Under the pieces are notes generated by a model that was not told the origin of the DNA, ran no database searches, and saw only the letters and a program-made list of their open reading frames with translations. 64,000 bases of DNA. Origin: Brumimicrobium sp964585545 (lineage in GTDB: Bacteria > Bacteroidota > Bacteroidia > Flavobacteriales_D > Crocinitomicaceae). The position numbers were made by a program, and so were the translations under genes. Positions within the stretch are counted from its first letter, which is position 1; each line of letters opens with the position of its first letter. Shown here one piece after another: positions 44,472-53,252 of this stretch. The stretch lies in assembly GCA_964585545.1 (NCBI GenBank), contig CAZPDT010000001.1, forward strand, positions 179,552 to 243,551, given 5' to 3'.

Positions 44472-44507
44472 AAGATTCTCTTTTTAAGTTTCTAATATTT
44501 TTAACTT

Positions 44508-44718
44508 TTAGTTTAGAGTTGATATTTTATGACACTTGTTTATGTTGTGTTTTGTAAACTGTTGTAAAAAAATCCATACAATAGCAATTACCAATAAAGC
44601 GCTGGCATAGAATAATATCCAGTCGTAATTGGGGAGCATCGGGAAATGGAAGATGTTGACCAACGGTTTGTAAAATATAATTCCTTCTGTCAATATAAAT
44701 CCAAGAATAAATAGGCAC
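44508..44718 (-). pseudogene. Displaced C-terminal frame of the nos-locus membrane protein
   Basis: In the neighbouring frame, the segment downstream of the T6 run (A6 on the coding strand) at 44719-44724 encodes about 69 residues with two good membrane helices (CLFILGFILTEGIIFYK and WILFYASALLVIAIVWIFL) ending TLN. Removing one base from the run joins it in frame to the 45744 gene as ...FDSIKKCLFILG. The frame actually linked to that gene is polar and unlike a membrane protein. I therefore read this as the true C-terminus, cut off by a one-base insertion. Confidence 0.75.
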
Positions 44719-45744
44719 TTTTTTGATTGAGTCGAATGAGACGTGCTTTTCCAATAATGCAAATAAAGACAATGTGATTATGCCGAGGAATACCCAATGC
44801 AGAAAACCAATTGTTAAATATTTATAGGTGGCTATTATCTTTGCCAAATCAGGAAATGAACCCAAGAGTTGCATAATCAACTTCATTACAAATAAAACCA
44901 TCGACCAATAGAGCAATTGTAGACTCAAGGGACTAAAAATAAGCTTAATTTCGTGTAATTTACTGCGTATTATTTTGATGAAAAGAACCACTGAGATAAG
45001 CTGCATGAATGCCCCAAAAATCGAGATGATATACAGTTCATGAGGAGGTTGAGCAAATAAGATATTGATAAAAAATGTAAGAACTGCTCCGATATTAAAG
45101 TAGATTAAGAATGATTTAAACAATCTTTTATCTATTTGTATGCCTTTTTTTTCAAGTATTTTTAGGAATACTCCTATCATTCCTAAAATTATCCATGCAT
45201 TGTATTGAAAATGCAAATAAAAATAGATTGTCGTGGGATACCAAAAAGGATCTGGACCAATTGTTCCCATTACCCCACCAATTGCCCAAGGTCCTGCGCT
45301 AGAAATAAGCATATAAATAATAGCATAACGAATCGCCCTGTATGAAGGTAACTGTCTTTGAAGAACGTTAGGCGTATATTTAAAGAAGAACCATGCAAAG
45401 AGATAACTGGAGATTAAAAAAAGTGATGAAAATATGATAGAGAACAATGCATATCCCTGAAAAGGAAAACTACAAAGCATTCCAAATACAGTAAGCATTG
45501 TGAAACCGAATATCCAATTGTAAGTTTTCTTTGGGGTTTGGTTGCTTAGGAAATATAATCCAATTAACGTAATTAATGCAAAATAAACCCATCCCATTAA
45601 AGCGACATGAGAATGGGCATGTCTTACATATTTGTAGACAAAATCGATTTGAGATACAGAAAAAAAACGCATTAATAACCCTAATGATACTGCCATCACA
45701 AAAAAGGCAAGTGCGATTTGTGTATATTTTTTAAAGAAATTCAT
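44527..45744 (-). CDS. Polytopic membrane protein of the nos locus, frameshifted near its end
   Basis: As read, 405 residues with about ten hydrophobic segments. The opening contains RHAHSHVALMGWVY and later segments carry FYLHFQYN and FLHWVFLG; the conserved-looking His in membrane helices recall haem-copper oxidase or NO-reductase-type subunits, but the family is not established. After about residue 342 the frame changes character at an A6 run (44719-44724), and the continuation in the next frame gives 411 residues with two further helices. It lies between the cytochrome c and regulator genes, so a role in N2O or NO respiration is inferred. The restored stop is 36 bases before the regulator start. 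Confidence 0.75.
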   Translation of the reverse strand: MNFFKKYTQIALAFFVMAVSLGLLMRFFSVSQIDFVYKYVRHAHSHVALMGWVYFALITLIGLYFLSNQTPKKTYNWIFGFTMLTVFGMLCSFPFQGYALFSIIFSSLFLISSYLFAWFFFKYTPNVLQRQLPSYRAIRYAIIYMLISSAGPWAIGGVMGTIGPDPFWYPTTIYFYLHFQYNAWIILGMIGVFLKILEKKGIQIDKRLFKSFLIYFNIGAVLTFFINILFAQPPHELYIISIFGAFMQLISVVLFIKIIRSKLHEIKLIFSPLSLQLLYWSMVLFVMKLIMQLLGSFPDLAKIIATYKYLTIGFLHWVFLGIITLSLFALLEKHVSFDSIKKVPIYSWIYIDRRNYILQTVGQHLPFPDAPQLRLDIILCQRFIGNCYCMDFFTTVYKTQHKQVS

Positions 45745-45834
45745 ATTCCTTACAACAATTGGGTGATTTTATTATTTATTTACAATGTCCAACAGCAATC
45801 AAAGCGTACATAATTGTATACCTAAAAAATAAAA

Positions 45835-45861
45835 TGGGAGTAAAACAATGTCTTACCCCCA
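45835..45861 (-). terminator. Terminator after the cytochrome c genes
   Basis: On the minus strand TGGGGGTAA pairs with TTACTCCCA (one mismatch) across a nine-base loop, followed by TTTTATTTTTT. It lies 111 bases after the cytochrome stop, so the membrane-protein gene behind it probably has its own promoter. Confidence 0.75.
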
Positions 45862-45971
45862 CCTTTATTGCTAACTTTTGAAATCAAAATGAATGAATTA
45901 AACCGGTAGCCATTCGTATCATTTATTTTCAATTAATTTACGTTTAATTTTGTAGTATATATTCATACTTC

Positions 45972-46511
45972 TTATAAAGTACGGAAATATTCTACTAGAG
46001 CACGAGCTTCTTCCTCAGAAATGTCTTGATTCGACATTACTGCTCCGTTAAACTCTTCTAACATTGCTTTAGCGATAGGGTCTTTTTGAAGCATTTCTTC
46101 GGGATTCATAATCATGTTCATAACCCACTCAGGAGTTCTTTTTTCCATAATTCCTTCTTGAGGAGGACCAACAAGACGTTTATAGGGATTGTGGCAAGCT
46201 GTACACTTTTGCTGGTATACTTCTTCTCCTTTTGCTGCTAAATCTTGATCAATTTCGTCTGGAATGTCAACATTTTTAATTGGGCCAATCCCTTTATTTT
46301 CTAAATCAACCATTTCTGATGGGGGAACATCCTCATCTGCAGCGCCTTCATCTGTGCTTGCAGTTGCGCCACCTTCATCATAATTAGGGTTGTTTGGATT
46401 GTTTGGATTTTCAAGTGCTTGTTCACTATTGTTAGCGTCACCTTCACCGGCTCCACAGCTATATAGTGATACAGCAAGGAGCAGTACAATAATTCTAAAA
46501 TAATACTTCAT
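45972..46511 (-). CDS. Mono-haem cytochrome c lipoprotein
   Basis: A 179-residue lipoprotein (signal ending SLYSC, Cys at residue 19) followed by an Asn/Pro/Glu-rich linker (about residues 25-70) and a class I-type cytochrome c domain with one haem motif CTACH at about residue 103; a Met-containing segment near the end (AVMSNQDIS) could give the distal ligand. It probably carries electrons to NosZ in the periplasm. It is 60-70% similar by eye to the next cytochrome in the cytochrome domain, while the linker differs. An FNR-type dyad lies about 102 bases upstream of its start. Confidence 0.88.
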   Translation of the reverse strand: MKYYFRIIVLLLAVSLYSCGAGEGDANNSEQALENPNNPNNPNYDEGGATASTDEGAADEDVPPSEMVDLENKGIGPIKNVDIPDEIDQDLAAKGEEVYQQKCTACHNPYKRLVGPPQEGIMEKRTPEWVMNMIMNPEEMLQKDPIAKAMLEEFNGAVMSNQDISEEEARALVEYFRTL

Positions 46512-46606
46512 GATTTTTTATTTTTTTAAGTTTTAAAAATTAATTACTACAAAATTAAACGTATAAGAAACATACACGCACAATGTAATTAAAAAGTGTG
46601 AGAAAT

Positions 46607-46620
46607 ATGATAAAAATCAT
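46607..46620 (-). promoter_or_regulatory. FNR-like palindrome before the cytochrome c gene
   Basis: ATGAT-AAAA-ATCAT contains the exact core TGAT-N4-ATCA. Its centre lies about 102 bases before the ATG at 46511, almost the same distance as the proximal box before nosZ, suggesting shared control. Confidence 0.6.
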
Positions 46621-46780
46621 ATAAAGATGTTTTTGTCTTTTGTTTTTTCCTTTCTGACAGGATACTTGACTCCTCATTTTTTAATGTAAATTCAATACAA
46701 CTTATTTATTCTTTAGTACTAAATCAATGCTTCGATATTGTGAACTCAAAAACATTTTTCAAAGTCAACTGGATATTCAA

Positions 46781-47290
46781 TTATAAGGTACGGTAATACT
46801 CTAAAATTGCCCGAGCATCATCTTCTGAAACTTTCTGATTGGGCATTACAACACCGTGATACTCTTCCATTAATGCTTTTGCTAGAGGGTCTTTCTGAAC
46901 CATTTCCTCCGGATTAATAATCAAATTCATTACCCATTCAGGAGTTCTTCGCTTTAGAATATCAACAGGAGCAGGACCAATTAATTTTTGATAAGGTCTG
47001 TGACAAACCATGCACTTTTGTTGGTGTATTTTTTCACCCTTAGCCGCTAACTCTTTATCAATTTCTTGAGGAAGAACAAGATGGGTTATAGGACCTGTTC
47101 CTTTATTTTTTAAATCTATAGTTTTAGATGGTGGTACTGGGGGCTTTGCATCTTCATTATTAAAGGAATTGGCATCAACATTTTTAAAATCTGATTTGTT
47201 TTGGACCTCTTTGGAATTTTTATTGGATGTTCCACAGCTCGTGGTAGACAAGATCAACAGCAATAAAAGAGCTCTAAAGTAATGATTCAT
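46781..47290 (-). CDS. Mono-haem cytochrome c lipoprotein (paralogue)
   Basis: A 169-residue lipoprotein, signal MNHYFRALLLLLILSTTSC, then a short linker and one haem domain (CMVCH) with the same surrounding pattern as its neighbour: ELAAKGEKIHQQKC, RRTPEWVMNLI, MVQKDPLAKALMEE. The start at 47290 gives a clean lipobox; the open frame extends 24 codons further but adds a second hydrophobic segment. Being separated from the other copy by 270 bases, it seems to have its own promoter. An electron donor to NosZ or to a related reductase is likely. Confidence 0.86.
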   Translation of the reverse strand: MNHYFRALLLLLILSTTSCGTSNKNSKEVQNKSDFKNVDANSFNNEDAKPPVPPSKTIDLKNKGTGPITHLVLPQEIDKELAAKGEKIHQQKCMVCHRPYQKLIGPAPVDILKRRTPEWVMNLIINPEEMVQKDPLAKALMEEYHGVVMPNQKVSEDDARAILEYYRTL

Positions 47291-47528
47291 AATTTTTAAT
47301 GGATTAAAAACAGTATAAATTGTAAATATTATGAACAAATATAATACTTCTTTAAAACACAAAACATCAAAAAAAGAGACAAATTAGTCTTTTATTCTTT
47401 GTGTTTTTAATGTGTTATGCGTAAAATTGTCTTTTGTAATGAATAAAGGATGATTGAACACCCGCATCGGAACTATCTATACTTTATTTAAATAGAAACA
47501 ACAAATCCTCTTTTTAAAATTTAGAACC

Positions 47529-48248
47529 ATGGACAAATTATTAGATATAAAAATACAAGACTTAGCAAAAGCAGATTTTGCAAATATTCAATTGTTTCAA
47601 TCGTATCATCTCGACTTTTTTTGTAAAGGTAATTTAACTTTAGAAGAAGCACTTATGAATGCAGAAGTTCAACCGACCGAATTTCTCAAAAAACTAAGCG
47701 CTATCCAAGAAGACCCGCAAAAAAAATATGAAGTCGATGTTGCTCATTGGCCATTGGATTTATTGGCTGATTATATTCAAAAAACCCACCATCGTTTTAC
47801 CGATCAACTATTAATAAATATACGAGAAAAAATAATTGATTCTTTAAAAGAAGGGATTCAAGAAAGCAAGGAAATAGAACAAATTAAGGTGTCGTTTGAA
47901 CAACTTGCACAAGAATTGGGAGCCCACATGAAAAGAGAAGAACTGATTTTATTCCCAATGATTAAAAAAATTATTGCAGTAAGAGGAAAGCTAGAGAACC
48001 CAAGAGAAAAATCAGTGAAACAACCTGTCGATAAAATGATTCATGAACACGATACCCAGTTTTTATTGGTTAAAGAAATAAAACGCCTTTTGGGAAGCAA
48101 CTCTTTAAATGAAAGTGTGTCTAAAGAGTACAAAGAAATTGCTGCACTTTTAAATGAACTATTTCTTGATTTGAGTTTACATTTGCATCTGGAGAATAAT
48201 ATCCTCTTTCCTAAAGCTGTTGAATTAGAAAAACAAAAATTGAATTAA
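47529..48248 (+). CDS. ric: RIC/ScdA-type di-iron repair protein (hemerythrin-like)
   Basis: A 239-residue cytosolic protein of the RIC (YtfE/ScdA) group that restores iron-sulfur clusters damaged by nitric oxide. The N-terminal ScdA domain (about residues 20-60) has HLDFFCKGN with its conserved Cys, and the C-terminal hemerythrin-like domain supplies His/Glu ligands in HHRFTDQ, AHMKREE, IHEHDTQF and LHLHLENN. It is divergent from the cytochrome genes and followed after 31 bases by an Rrf2 regulator, which fits a nitrosative-stress unit guarding the denitrification region. Confidence 0.9.
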   Translation: MDKLLDIKIQDLAKADFANIQLFQSYHLDFFCKGNLTLEEALMNAEVQPTEFLKKLSAIQEDPQKKYEVDVAHWPLDLLADYIQKTHHRFTDQLLINIREKIIDSLKEGIQESKEIEQIKVSFEQLAQELGAHMKREELILFPMIKKIIAVRGKLENPREKSVKQPVDKMIHEHDTQFLLVKEIKRLLGSNSLNESVSKEYKEIAALLNELFLDLSLHLHLENNILFPKAVELEKQKLN

Positions 48249-48279
48249 ATTTTTAATTTTGGAGTCTAAATTGAACGGT

Positions 48280-48717
48280 ATGTTTTCTAAGGCATGTGAA
48301 TATGGTATTAAAGCAACTCTCTTTATTGCTAAGCAAGCACTGAAAAGTGAGAAAAAGACAGGCATTAAAGATATTGCGAAAGCAATTGATTCTCCAGAGG
48401 CTTTTACAGCAAAAATTTTACAAGAACTCTCACGAAGTGGAATAATTAATTCTACTAAAGGACCATCTGGAGGATTTTTTATCCAAAAGAAAAATCTAGA
48501 AAAAGTTAAATTAAGTAGCGTAATAGAAGCAATCGATGGTGATAAAGTTTACCGAAGTTGTATACTTGGATTTGAAGAATGTAATGAGAATAAACCATGC
48601 CCTTTACACGCACAATTTAAGGAGATTCGTGAGGATTTGGCCACGATGTTAACAACAACAAGTCTGTTAGATCTTGCTAATGGACTTGATTCAGGATTAA
48701 CATTTTTAAAAATATAA
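48280..48717 (+). CDS. Rrf2-family regulator, NsrR-like
   Basis: A 145-residue winged-helix regulator. N-terminal MFSKACEYGIKATLFIA and SPEAFTAKILQELSRSGI hold the DNA-binding helices, and a cluster-binding segment C-x6-C-x5-C (CILGFEECNENKPC) is at about residues 91-105, which in NsrR and IscR-type relatives holds an iron-sulfur centre sensing NO or cluster status. ATG at 48280 is preferred to the TTG seven codons upstream because it gives the family's usual start. Probably controls the preceding ric gene and perhaps the nos genes. Confidence 0.88.
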   Translation: MFSKACEYGIKATLFIAKQALKSEKKTGIKDIAKAIDSPEAFTAKILQELSRSGIINSTKGPSGGFFIQKKNLEKVKLSSVIEAIDGDKVYRSCILGFEECNENKPCPLHAQFKEIREDLATMLTTTSLLDLANGLDSGLTFLKI

Positions 48718-48806
48718 GTGCTAAATTAGGATGAAATTTCAAATTTTTGATTAATTTCGTTGCATTATTTAAGAGAACAAATTTTAATAAATTATATAAA
48801 CTTATT

Positions 48807-49085
48807 ATGAATTGGATAGCAAAACAAGAAGAGGCTTTTGACAAGTATAGATTTGGAGCAATGACATTGATGATTACCCTTCAGAGTTGTGTTGGTGGAG
48901 TTGCAGCCTATTTGTCTATTATTCATGACCTTTGGTCACTCGTGGGAATTTCAGCTTTTCTCTCAATGGGCTCAAATGCTTTATTTATTGCTCAATCGAA
49001 AGCTAAACTTTGTCTTGTAGGATTTTATCTCAGCATGATAGTTAATACTCTTTTTATTATTATTGGTCTTTTCATGTTGATCTGA
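48807..49085 (+). CDS. Small three-helix membrane protein
   Basis: A 92-residue protein with three hydrophobic helices (about residues 18-37, 42-60, 67-90) and a charged N-terminus (MNWIAKQEEAFDKYRFG). I do not recognise the family precisely; similar short proteins accompany NO-related genes in Bacteroidota from memory. The frame is open 20 codons upstream, but the ATG at 48807 gives the typical start. It follows the Rrf2 gene after 89 bases and is likely cotranscribed. Confidence 0.6.
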   Translation: MNWIAKQEEAFDKYRFGAMTLMITLQSCVGGVAAYLSIIHDLWSLVGISAFLSMGSNALFIAQSKAKLCLVGFYLSMIVNTLFIIIGLFMLI

Positions 49086-49140
49086 TTTTTTTTTTTAAAA
49101 TCAACTTTTAAATTTTATTTCTGAAGTACTGCCCTTATCG

Positions 49141-49160
49141 TTCTACTGGTAGAATTTTTT
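49141..49160 (+). terminator. Short terminator after the small membrane gene
   Basis: TTCTA-CTGG-TAGAA forms a five-bp stem directly followed by a six-T run, 56 bases after the stop; a weaker GATTTT/AAAATC repeat lies nearer the gene. Confidence 0.55.
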
Positions 49161-49309
49161 CTTTACCCTTTTGCGCTATTCAAAGTCAGGTAAAATAATT
49201 AGGACTAAAAAGTCTTTTACTCAATATTATTGTTATTTTTGTTTGTGCAAGAAAGGTTGTACATGCTATCATTATATGTGATCAACCAACAAATCAAAAA
49301 TTTAAAATT

Positions 49310-50230
49310 ATGAAACAAGAAAGCAGCAAAATTATTGATCAAATTCACAAAAAATACGAAGATTTAGGAGAAAATTCACAAACTTATTTAGAAGGATTGT
49401 TACAGGCAAAACCAATTACCTATTGGGACTATATTGAAGTAGATACGCTTCATTCTTTGCAAAGAACAAGAACCAATTACAAGGATGAAAAGATTTTTAT
49501 TATGTATCATCAAGTTACTGAATTGGTAACAGGAATGATGTTGCATGAACTTGAGCAATTGGTCAATGAAGACCTTGATGAAACACAATGGATTGAAAAA
49601 TTAAAGCGACTGAACCGCTATGCTCTTATGCTTATTGATTCTTTTGATGTAATGAAATACGGAATGGATTATGACGATTACAATATATTCCGTAAGACAT
49701 TAGCTCCAGCTAGCGGATTTCAAAGTGTTTCTTTCAGATATATTGAAATTTATTGTACACGATTAAAAAACTTAATCAATCAAAAGGGAAGAGAACGAAT
49801 GGAGAACATCTCAAAACCAACAACGGCTGATTATTTTGAACACATCTACTGGAAGGATGCAGGATATGATAGAAAAACAGGAAAGAAAACTTTAACTTTG
49901 AGATTGTTTGAGGATAAATATGAAGAGAAGTTGATGGAAATGACAGAAGCTGTTAAAGGAAGAACATTGGAGGAGAAATTTACTCAAATGAAAAATCCTT
50001 CTAAAGAATTATCTGATAAAATGCAAGAATTTGATTTGCTTTACAATGTGAAATGGCCAATGGTTCATTTAGAAACCGCACAACATTATTTGGATCAAAA
50101 AGGTGAAAACAAAGCTGCCACAGGAGGAAGTGAATGGAAGAAATACCTTCACCCCAAATACCAACAAAGAAAATTTTTCCCCAGTCTATGGCAAGAAGGC
50201 GTATTGGAAGAGTTGGAAGGATTGGATTAA
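49310..50230 (+). CDS. kynA: Tryptophan 2,3-dioxygenase
   Basis: A 306-residue haem enzyme that opens the indole ring of tryptophan to N-formylkynurenine, the first step of the kynurenine route. Family motifs are DYIEVDTLHSLQRTR, MYHQVTELV (substrate-pocket His), FRKTLAPASGFQSVSFRYIE, and the ATGGSEWKKYL near the C-terminus. Length and motif order are normal. It stands alone, with a weak inverted repeat near 50266-50280 as possible terminator, and no other kynurenine gene is in the window. Confidence 0.93.
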   Translation: MKQESSKIIDQIHKKYEDLGENSQTYLEGLLQAKPITYWDYIEVDTLHSLQRTRTNYKDEKIFIMYHQVTELVTGMMLHELEQLVNEDLDETQWIEKLKRLNRYALMLIDSFDVMKYGMDYDDYNIFRKTLAPASGFQSVSFRYIEIYCTRLKNLINQKGRERMENISKPTTADYFEHIYWKDAGYDRKTGKKTLTLRLFEDKYEEKLMEMTEAVKGRTLEEKFTQMKNPSKELSDKMQEFDLLYNVKWPMVHLETAQHYLDQKGENKAATGGSEWKKYLHPKYQQRKFFPSLWQEGVLEELEGLD

Positions 50231-50323
50231 ATTATCTAGTGGATGGTCGGAAAACACATCAGTATTCAAATTGAATCTTTTATCCTTCTTTTTTACTAAG
50301 CACTGAGTTTTAGTGAAGGCCTT

Positions 50324-51730
50324 TTATAGAAGAAGTGCCACGCCAAAGATACATCCGCCAAGAAGAAACAATAAAAAAGTATAGGGTAACAACTGTTGTG
50401 GTTTTAGTTTTGTAATACCCAATAGAGGCAATGCCCAAAAAGGCTGTAACATATTTGTTAATTGATCTCCATAAGCCATTGCTAGAATTGATTTGGACAA
50501 ACTTGCACCCAATTGGTGAGCTGTTTCTGCAATGATTGGTCCTTGAATCGCCCACTGTCCACCTCCACTAGGAACAAAGATATTAACCAATCCTGCGCTG
50601 AAATAGGTGAATAGAGGTAAGGTATAAGCTGTAGCTATTGAGGTTATTGAATCTGAAAACAAGGAAACCAATCCGCTGCTTTTCATAATGGCGATAATTC
50701 CAAAATAAAAGGGGAATTGAATCAGTATACCTGAAACATCACCAATTGATTTTTGTAATGCTCCGGAGAAATTGTGTAGTGTTTTATGCAATGCTAAAGA
50801 CAACCCTAAAAAGATGAAGTTTATATAGTTGAGTTGAATAAAACCCAATGCACTTTCCCCTTGATAACTTAAGGCTTTATAAATTCCAAAAAGAAGAATA
50901 AATACACCTAATCCAATTCCAAATATATTACTGTAATCTATTCTTTCGGCACCTTTTTTTTCTGCGTTTGAAGCCAATTGTTTTTCTTTTTCTTCTTGGT
51001 CAAAATGAGGGACTTTTTCCATCTTTGATTTTTTGGAAATAATATATAAAAACAAGGGAATCAGTACAATGCATGCAATTGAAACCGATATATTTAAAGT
51101 AGAACCAATGGTTTCATTAAAAGGAACGCTATGGGGAAAGATACCTGTAATGTTTGAATTCTTCATCAGTTCGGGAAGATACCCTGGCTCCATGGCTTTG
51201 GTTGTTGCGCTTCCCGATAAACCACCGTGCCAAACCATCATTGTTACATAAGCTGCCGCACCAACTAAGCCATAATTTAAAGGCTTGTTCTCAAATGCAA
51301 ACTTTTCTCCTACCTTTCTTGCGATAATGGCACCAAAGATTAATCCCAAACCCCAGTTTAACAAACCCATTATGATTGCGCCAATGGATACTATAACAAC
51401 ACTGGTGGAGGTTGTTGTGCAATAACGCAACATGGACTGAATGAGACGATTTACAAAGGGAGTGAGTGCTAAAATATGACCCAAGACCAGAATCAACATC
51501 ATTTGAAAGGCAAAGTACAAGCCGCCTCCAGAGCTGTCCCAAAGTCCATTCTCCCACGAACTGATTAGCTTTAGAAAATAAGTCCCATTCGATACACCTT
51601 CTGGTTTGGTGAAAACTTGAGCAATGATAAGCGTAAGTAATGTTAAAACAATAGCAATAGCAAACGGACTGGGCAGTATCCTTTTAAAGACATTTATTGC
51701 CGTGTTGGATTTTTCCTTAGTTTGTTTCAT
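50324..51730 (-). CDS. atoE: Short-chain fatty acid transporter, AtoE type
   Basis: A 468-residue polytopic protein with about twelve hydrophobic segments. The motifs NWGLGLIFGAIIARKV, MVWHGGLSGSATTKAMEPG and FVPSGGGQWAIQGPII are characteristic of the AtoE/SCFA transporter family, which moves short-chain fatty acids such as acetoacetate or butyrate. It is convergent with the tryptophan dioxygenase and divergent from the hydroxyglutarate oxidase. No related metabolic genes adjoin, so the substrate is inferred only. Confidence 0.88.
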   Translation of the reverse strand: MKQTKEKSNTAINVFKRILPSPFAIAIVLTLLTLIIAQVFTKPEGVSNGTYFLKLISSWENGLWDSSGGGLYFAFQMMLILVLGHILALTPFVNRLIQSMLRYCTTTSTSVVIVSIGAIIMGLLNWGLGLIFGAIIARKVGEKFAFENKPLNYGLVGAAAYVTMMVWHGGLSGSATTKAMEPGYLPELMKNSNITGIFPHSVPFNETIGSTLNISVSIACIVLIPLFLYIISKKSKMEKVPHFDQEEKEKQLASNAEKKGAERIDYSNIFGIGLGVFILLFGIYKALSYQGESALGFIQLNYINFIFLGLSLALHKTLHNFSGALQKSIGDVSGILIQFPFYFGIIAIMKSSGLVSLFSDSITSIATAYTLPLFTYFSAGLVNIFVPSGGGQWAIQGPIIAETAHQLGASLSKSILAMAYGDQLTNMLQPFWALPLLGITKLKPQQLLPYTFLLFLLGGCIFGVALLL

Positions 51731-51968
51731 CTGGTTTAACTTTCTCTCTGTTCGAAGATACTAAACTAATAAATTTATACAATTATAAAAACCGTCTGTT
51801 TCCAACCAATAACTATATCAGGAAATTGCAAGCGAAATTTAAAATCAAAAGCATCCAAGTATTCAATATTGTTCACGATAAAAGAAACAGTCTGCGAATG
51901 GAAGGACAACAAATTAAAATTTGAAGTTCAACTGCTGCTATTTTGTTATTTTTGTAAAAAATTATTTT

Positions 51969-53189
51969 GTGGAAAATCAATTATTTGACATAGCAATTAT
52001 TGGAGGAGGTATTGTAGGTGCGGCGACCTTTTATAAACTTCAAAAGAGAAATCCTGAATTGAATATTGTTCTTATTGAAAAAGAAAATCACTTTGCAGAT
52101 CACCAAACAGGAAACAATTCAGGGGTTATCCACTCGGGTTTGTATTATACGCCTGGTTCGTTAAAAGCTGAAAATTGTGTAAAAGGGCGACGTGAATTGG
52201 TGGAATTTGCAAAAGAAAACAATGTTCCCCACGATGTTTGTGGGAAAGTTGTTGTAGCCACCAAGAAAGAAGAACTTCCTTATCTGGATAAAATATTCAA
52301 TATTGGTCTTGAAAATAAAATTGAAGGCATTGAAAAAATCAATGCCGAACAAATTAAAGAAATTGAGCCTTTTGTTGATGGTGTAGCTGGTATTCGGGTG
52401 CCTTGTACTGGAATTATTGACTACCGTGATGCTACCGAAAAAATGATTGCCAATGCCAAAGCAATCAACAAGCAATCAAAAACAATACTCGGACAGGAGG
52501 TCATAGGTATTGAGAATAATGAATCGTATTCTACTGTTATTGGTGAAACTAAAAAGATTAAAGCGAAACATTTAATTTTTTGTGCAGGGCTACAAGCCGA
52601 CCGAATGGCTCGCAAAGATGGAGTGAAATTGAAAGAACAAGTGGTTGGATTCCGCGGAGATTATTACGAATTAACTGAAAAGGGAAAACACAAAGTGAAA
52701 AATCTTATTTATCCTGTTCCCAATCCTGACTTTCCTTTCCTCGGTGTCCATTTTACCCGCATGACAGATGGAGAGATTGAATGTGGACCGAATGCGGTTT
52801 TTACCTTTAAAAGAGAAGGCTATAAAAAGATTGACTTCAATATGAAAGACACCTTTGATGCTCTTACCTATAAAGGAACGTGGAAATTATTTTTTAACAA
52901 CATGAAATTTGGGATTAATGAATACCGAAGAGCATTTTCAAAGAAATTATTTCTAAAAACCTTACAGGGATTGATTCCTTCTTTAACGATGGAAGATATT
53001 CGGCCAGGGAGGTCAGGGGTGAGGGCTTTGCTTTTAAGTCAAGATGGAGATACGAGAGACGATTTCAGAATTGAATACCACGGACATTCCATTCATGTTT
53101 TGAATGCGCCTTCTCCTGCTGCTACGGCCTCATTGGCGATTGGTGGACAAATTGCTCAAAAAGCAGAAGAGCACTTTGCTTTAAAATAG
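51969..53189 (+). CDS. lhgO: L-2-hydroxyglutarate oxidase
   Basis: A 406-residue FAD-dependent oxidase or dehydrogenase that turns L-2-hydroxyglutarate back to 2-oxoglutarate. FAD motif DIAIIGGGIVGAATFYKL at residues 7-24, the NNSGVIHSGLYYTPGSLKA motif typical of LhgO, and a C-terminal GRSGVRALL / NAPSPAATASL segment. The start is GTG at 51969; no in-frame ATG exists, and the TTG further upstream would add 16 residues lacking homology. A TATTTTTG box lies at 51947-51954. Confidence 0.88.
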   Translation: MENQLFDIAIIGGGIVGAATFYKLQKRNPELNIVLIEKENHFADHQTGNNSGVIHSGLYYTPGSLKAENCVKGRRELVEFAKENNVPHDVCGKVVVATKKEELPYLDKIFNIGLENKIEGIEKINAEQIKEIEPFVDGVAGIRVPCTGIIDYRDATEKMIANAKAINKQSKTILGQEVIGIENNESYSTVIGETKKIKAKHLIFCAGLQADRMARKDGVKLKEQVVGFRGDYYELTEKGKHKVKNLIYPVPNPDFPFLGVHFTRMTDGEIECGPNAVFTFKREGYKKIDFNMKDTFDALTYKGTWKLFFNNMKFGINEYRRAFSKKLFLKTLQGLIPSLTMEDIRPGRSGVRALLLSQDGDTRDDFRIEYHGHSIHVLNAPSPAATASLAIGGQIAQKAEEHFALK

Positions 53190-53252
53190 AAGTTATTTTT
53201 CTTATAACTGCTGATTGACGATTGCATTAGTCATATAAAAGGCAATTGAATA

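Noticed and set aside
44719..44724. A6 run as a programmed -1 frameshift site
   Set aside because: The heptamer is not in the correct phase and the needed shift is +1.
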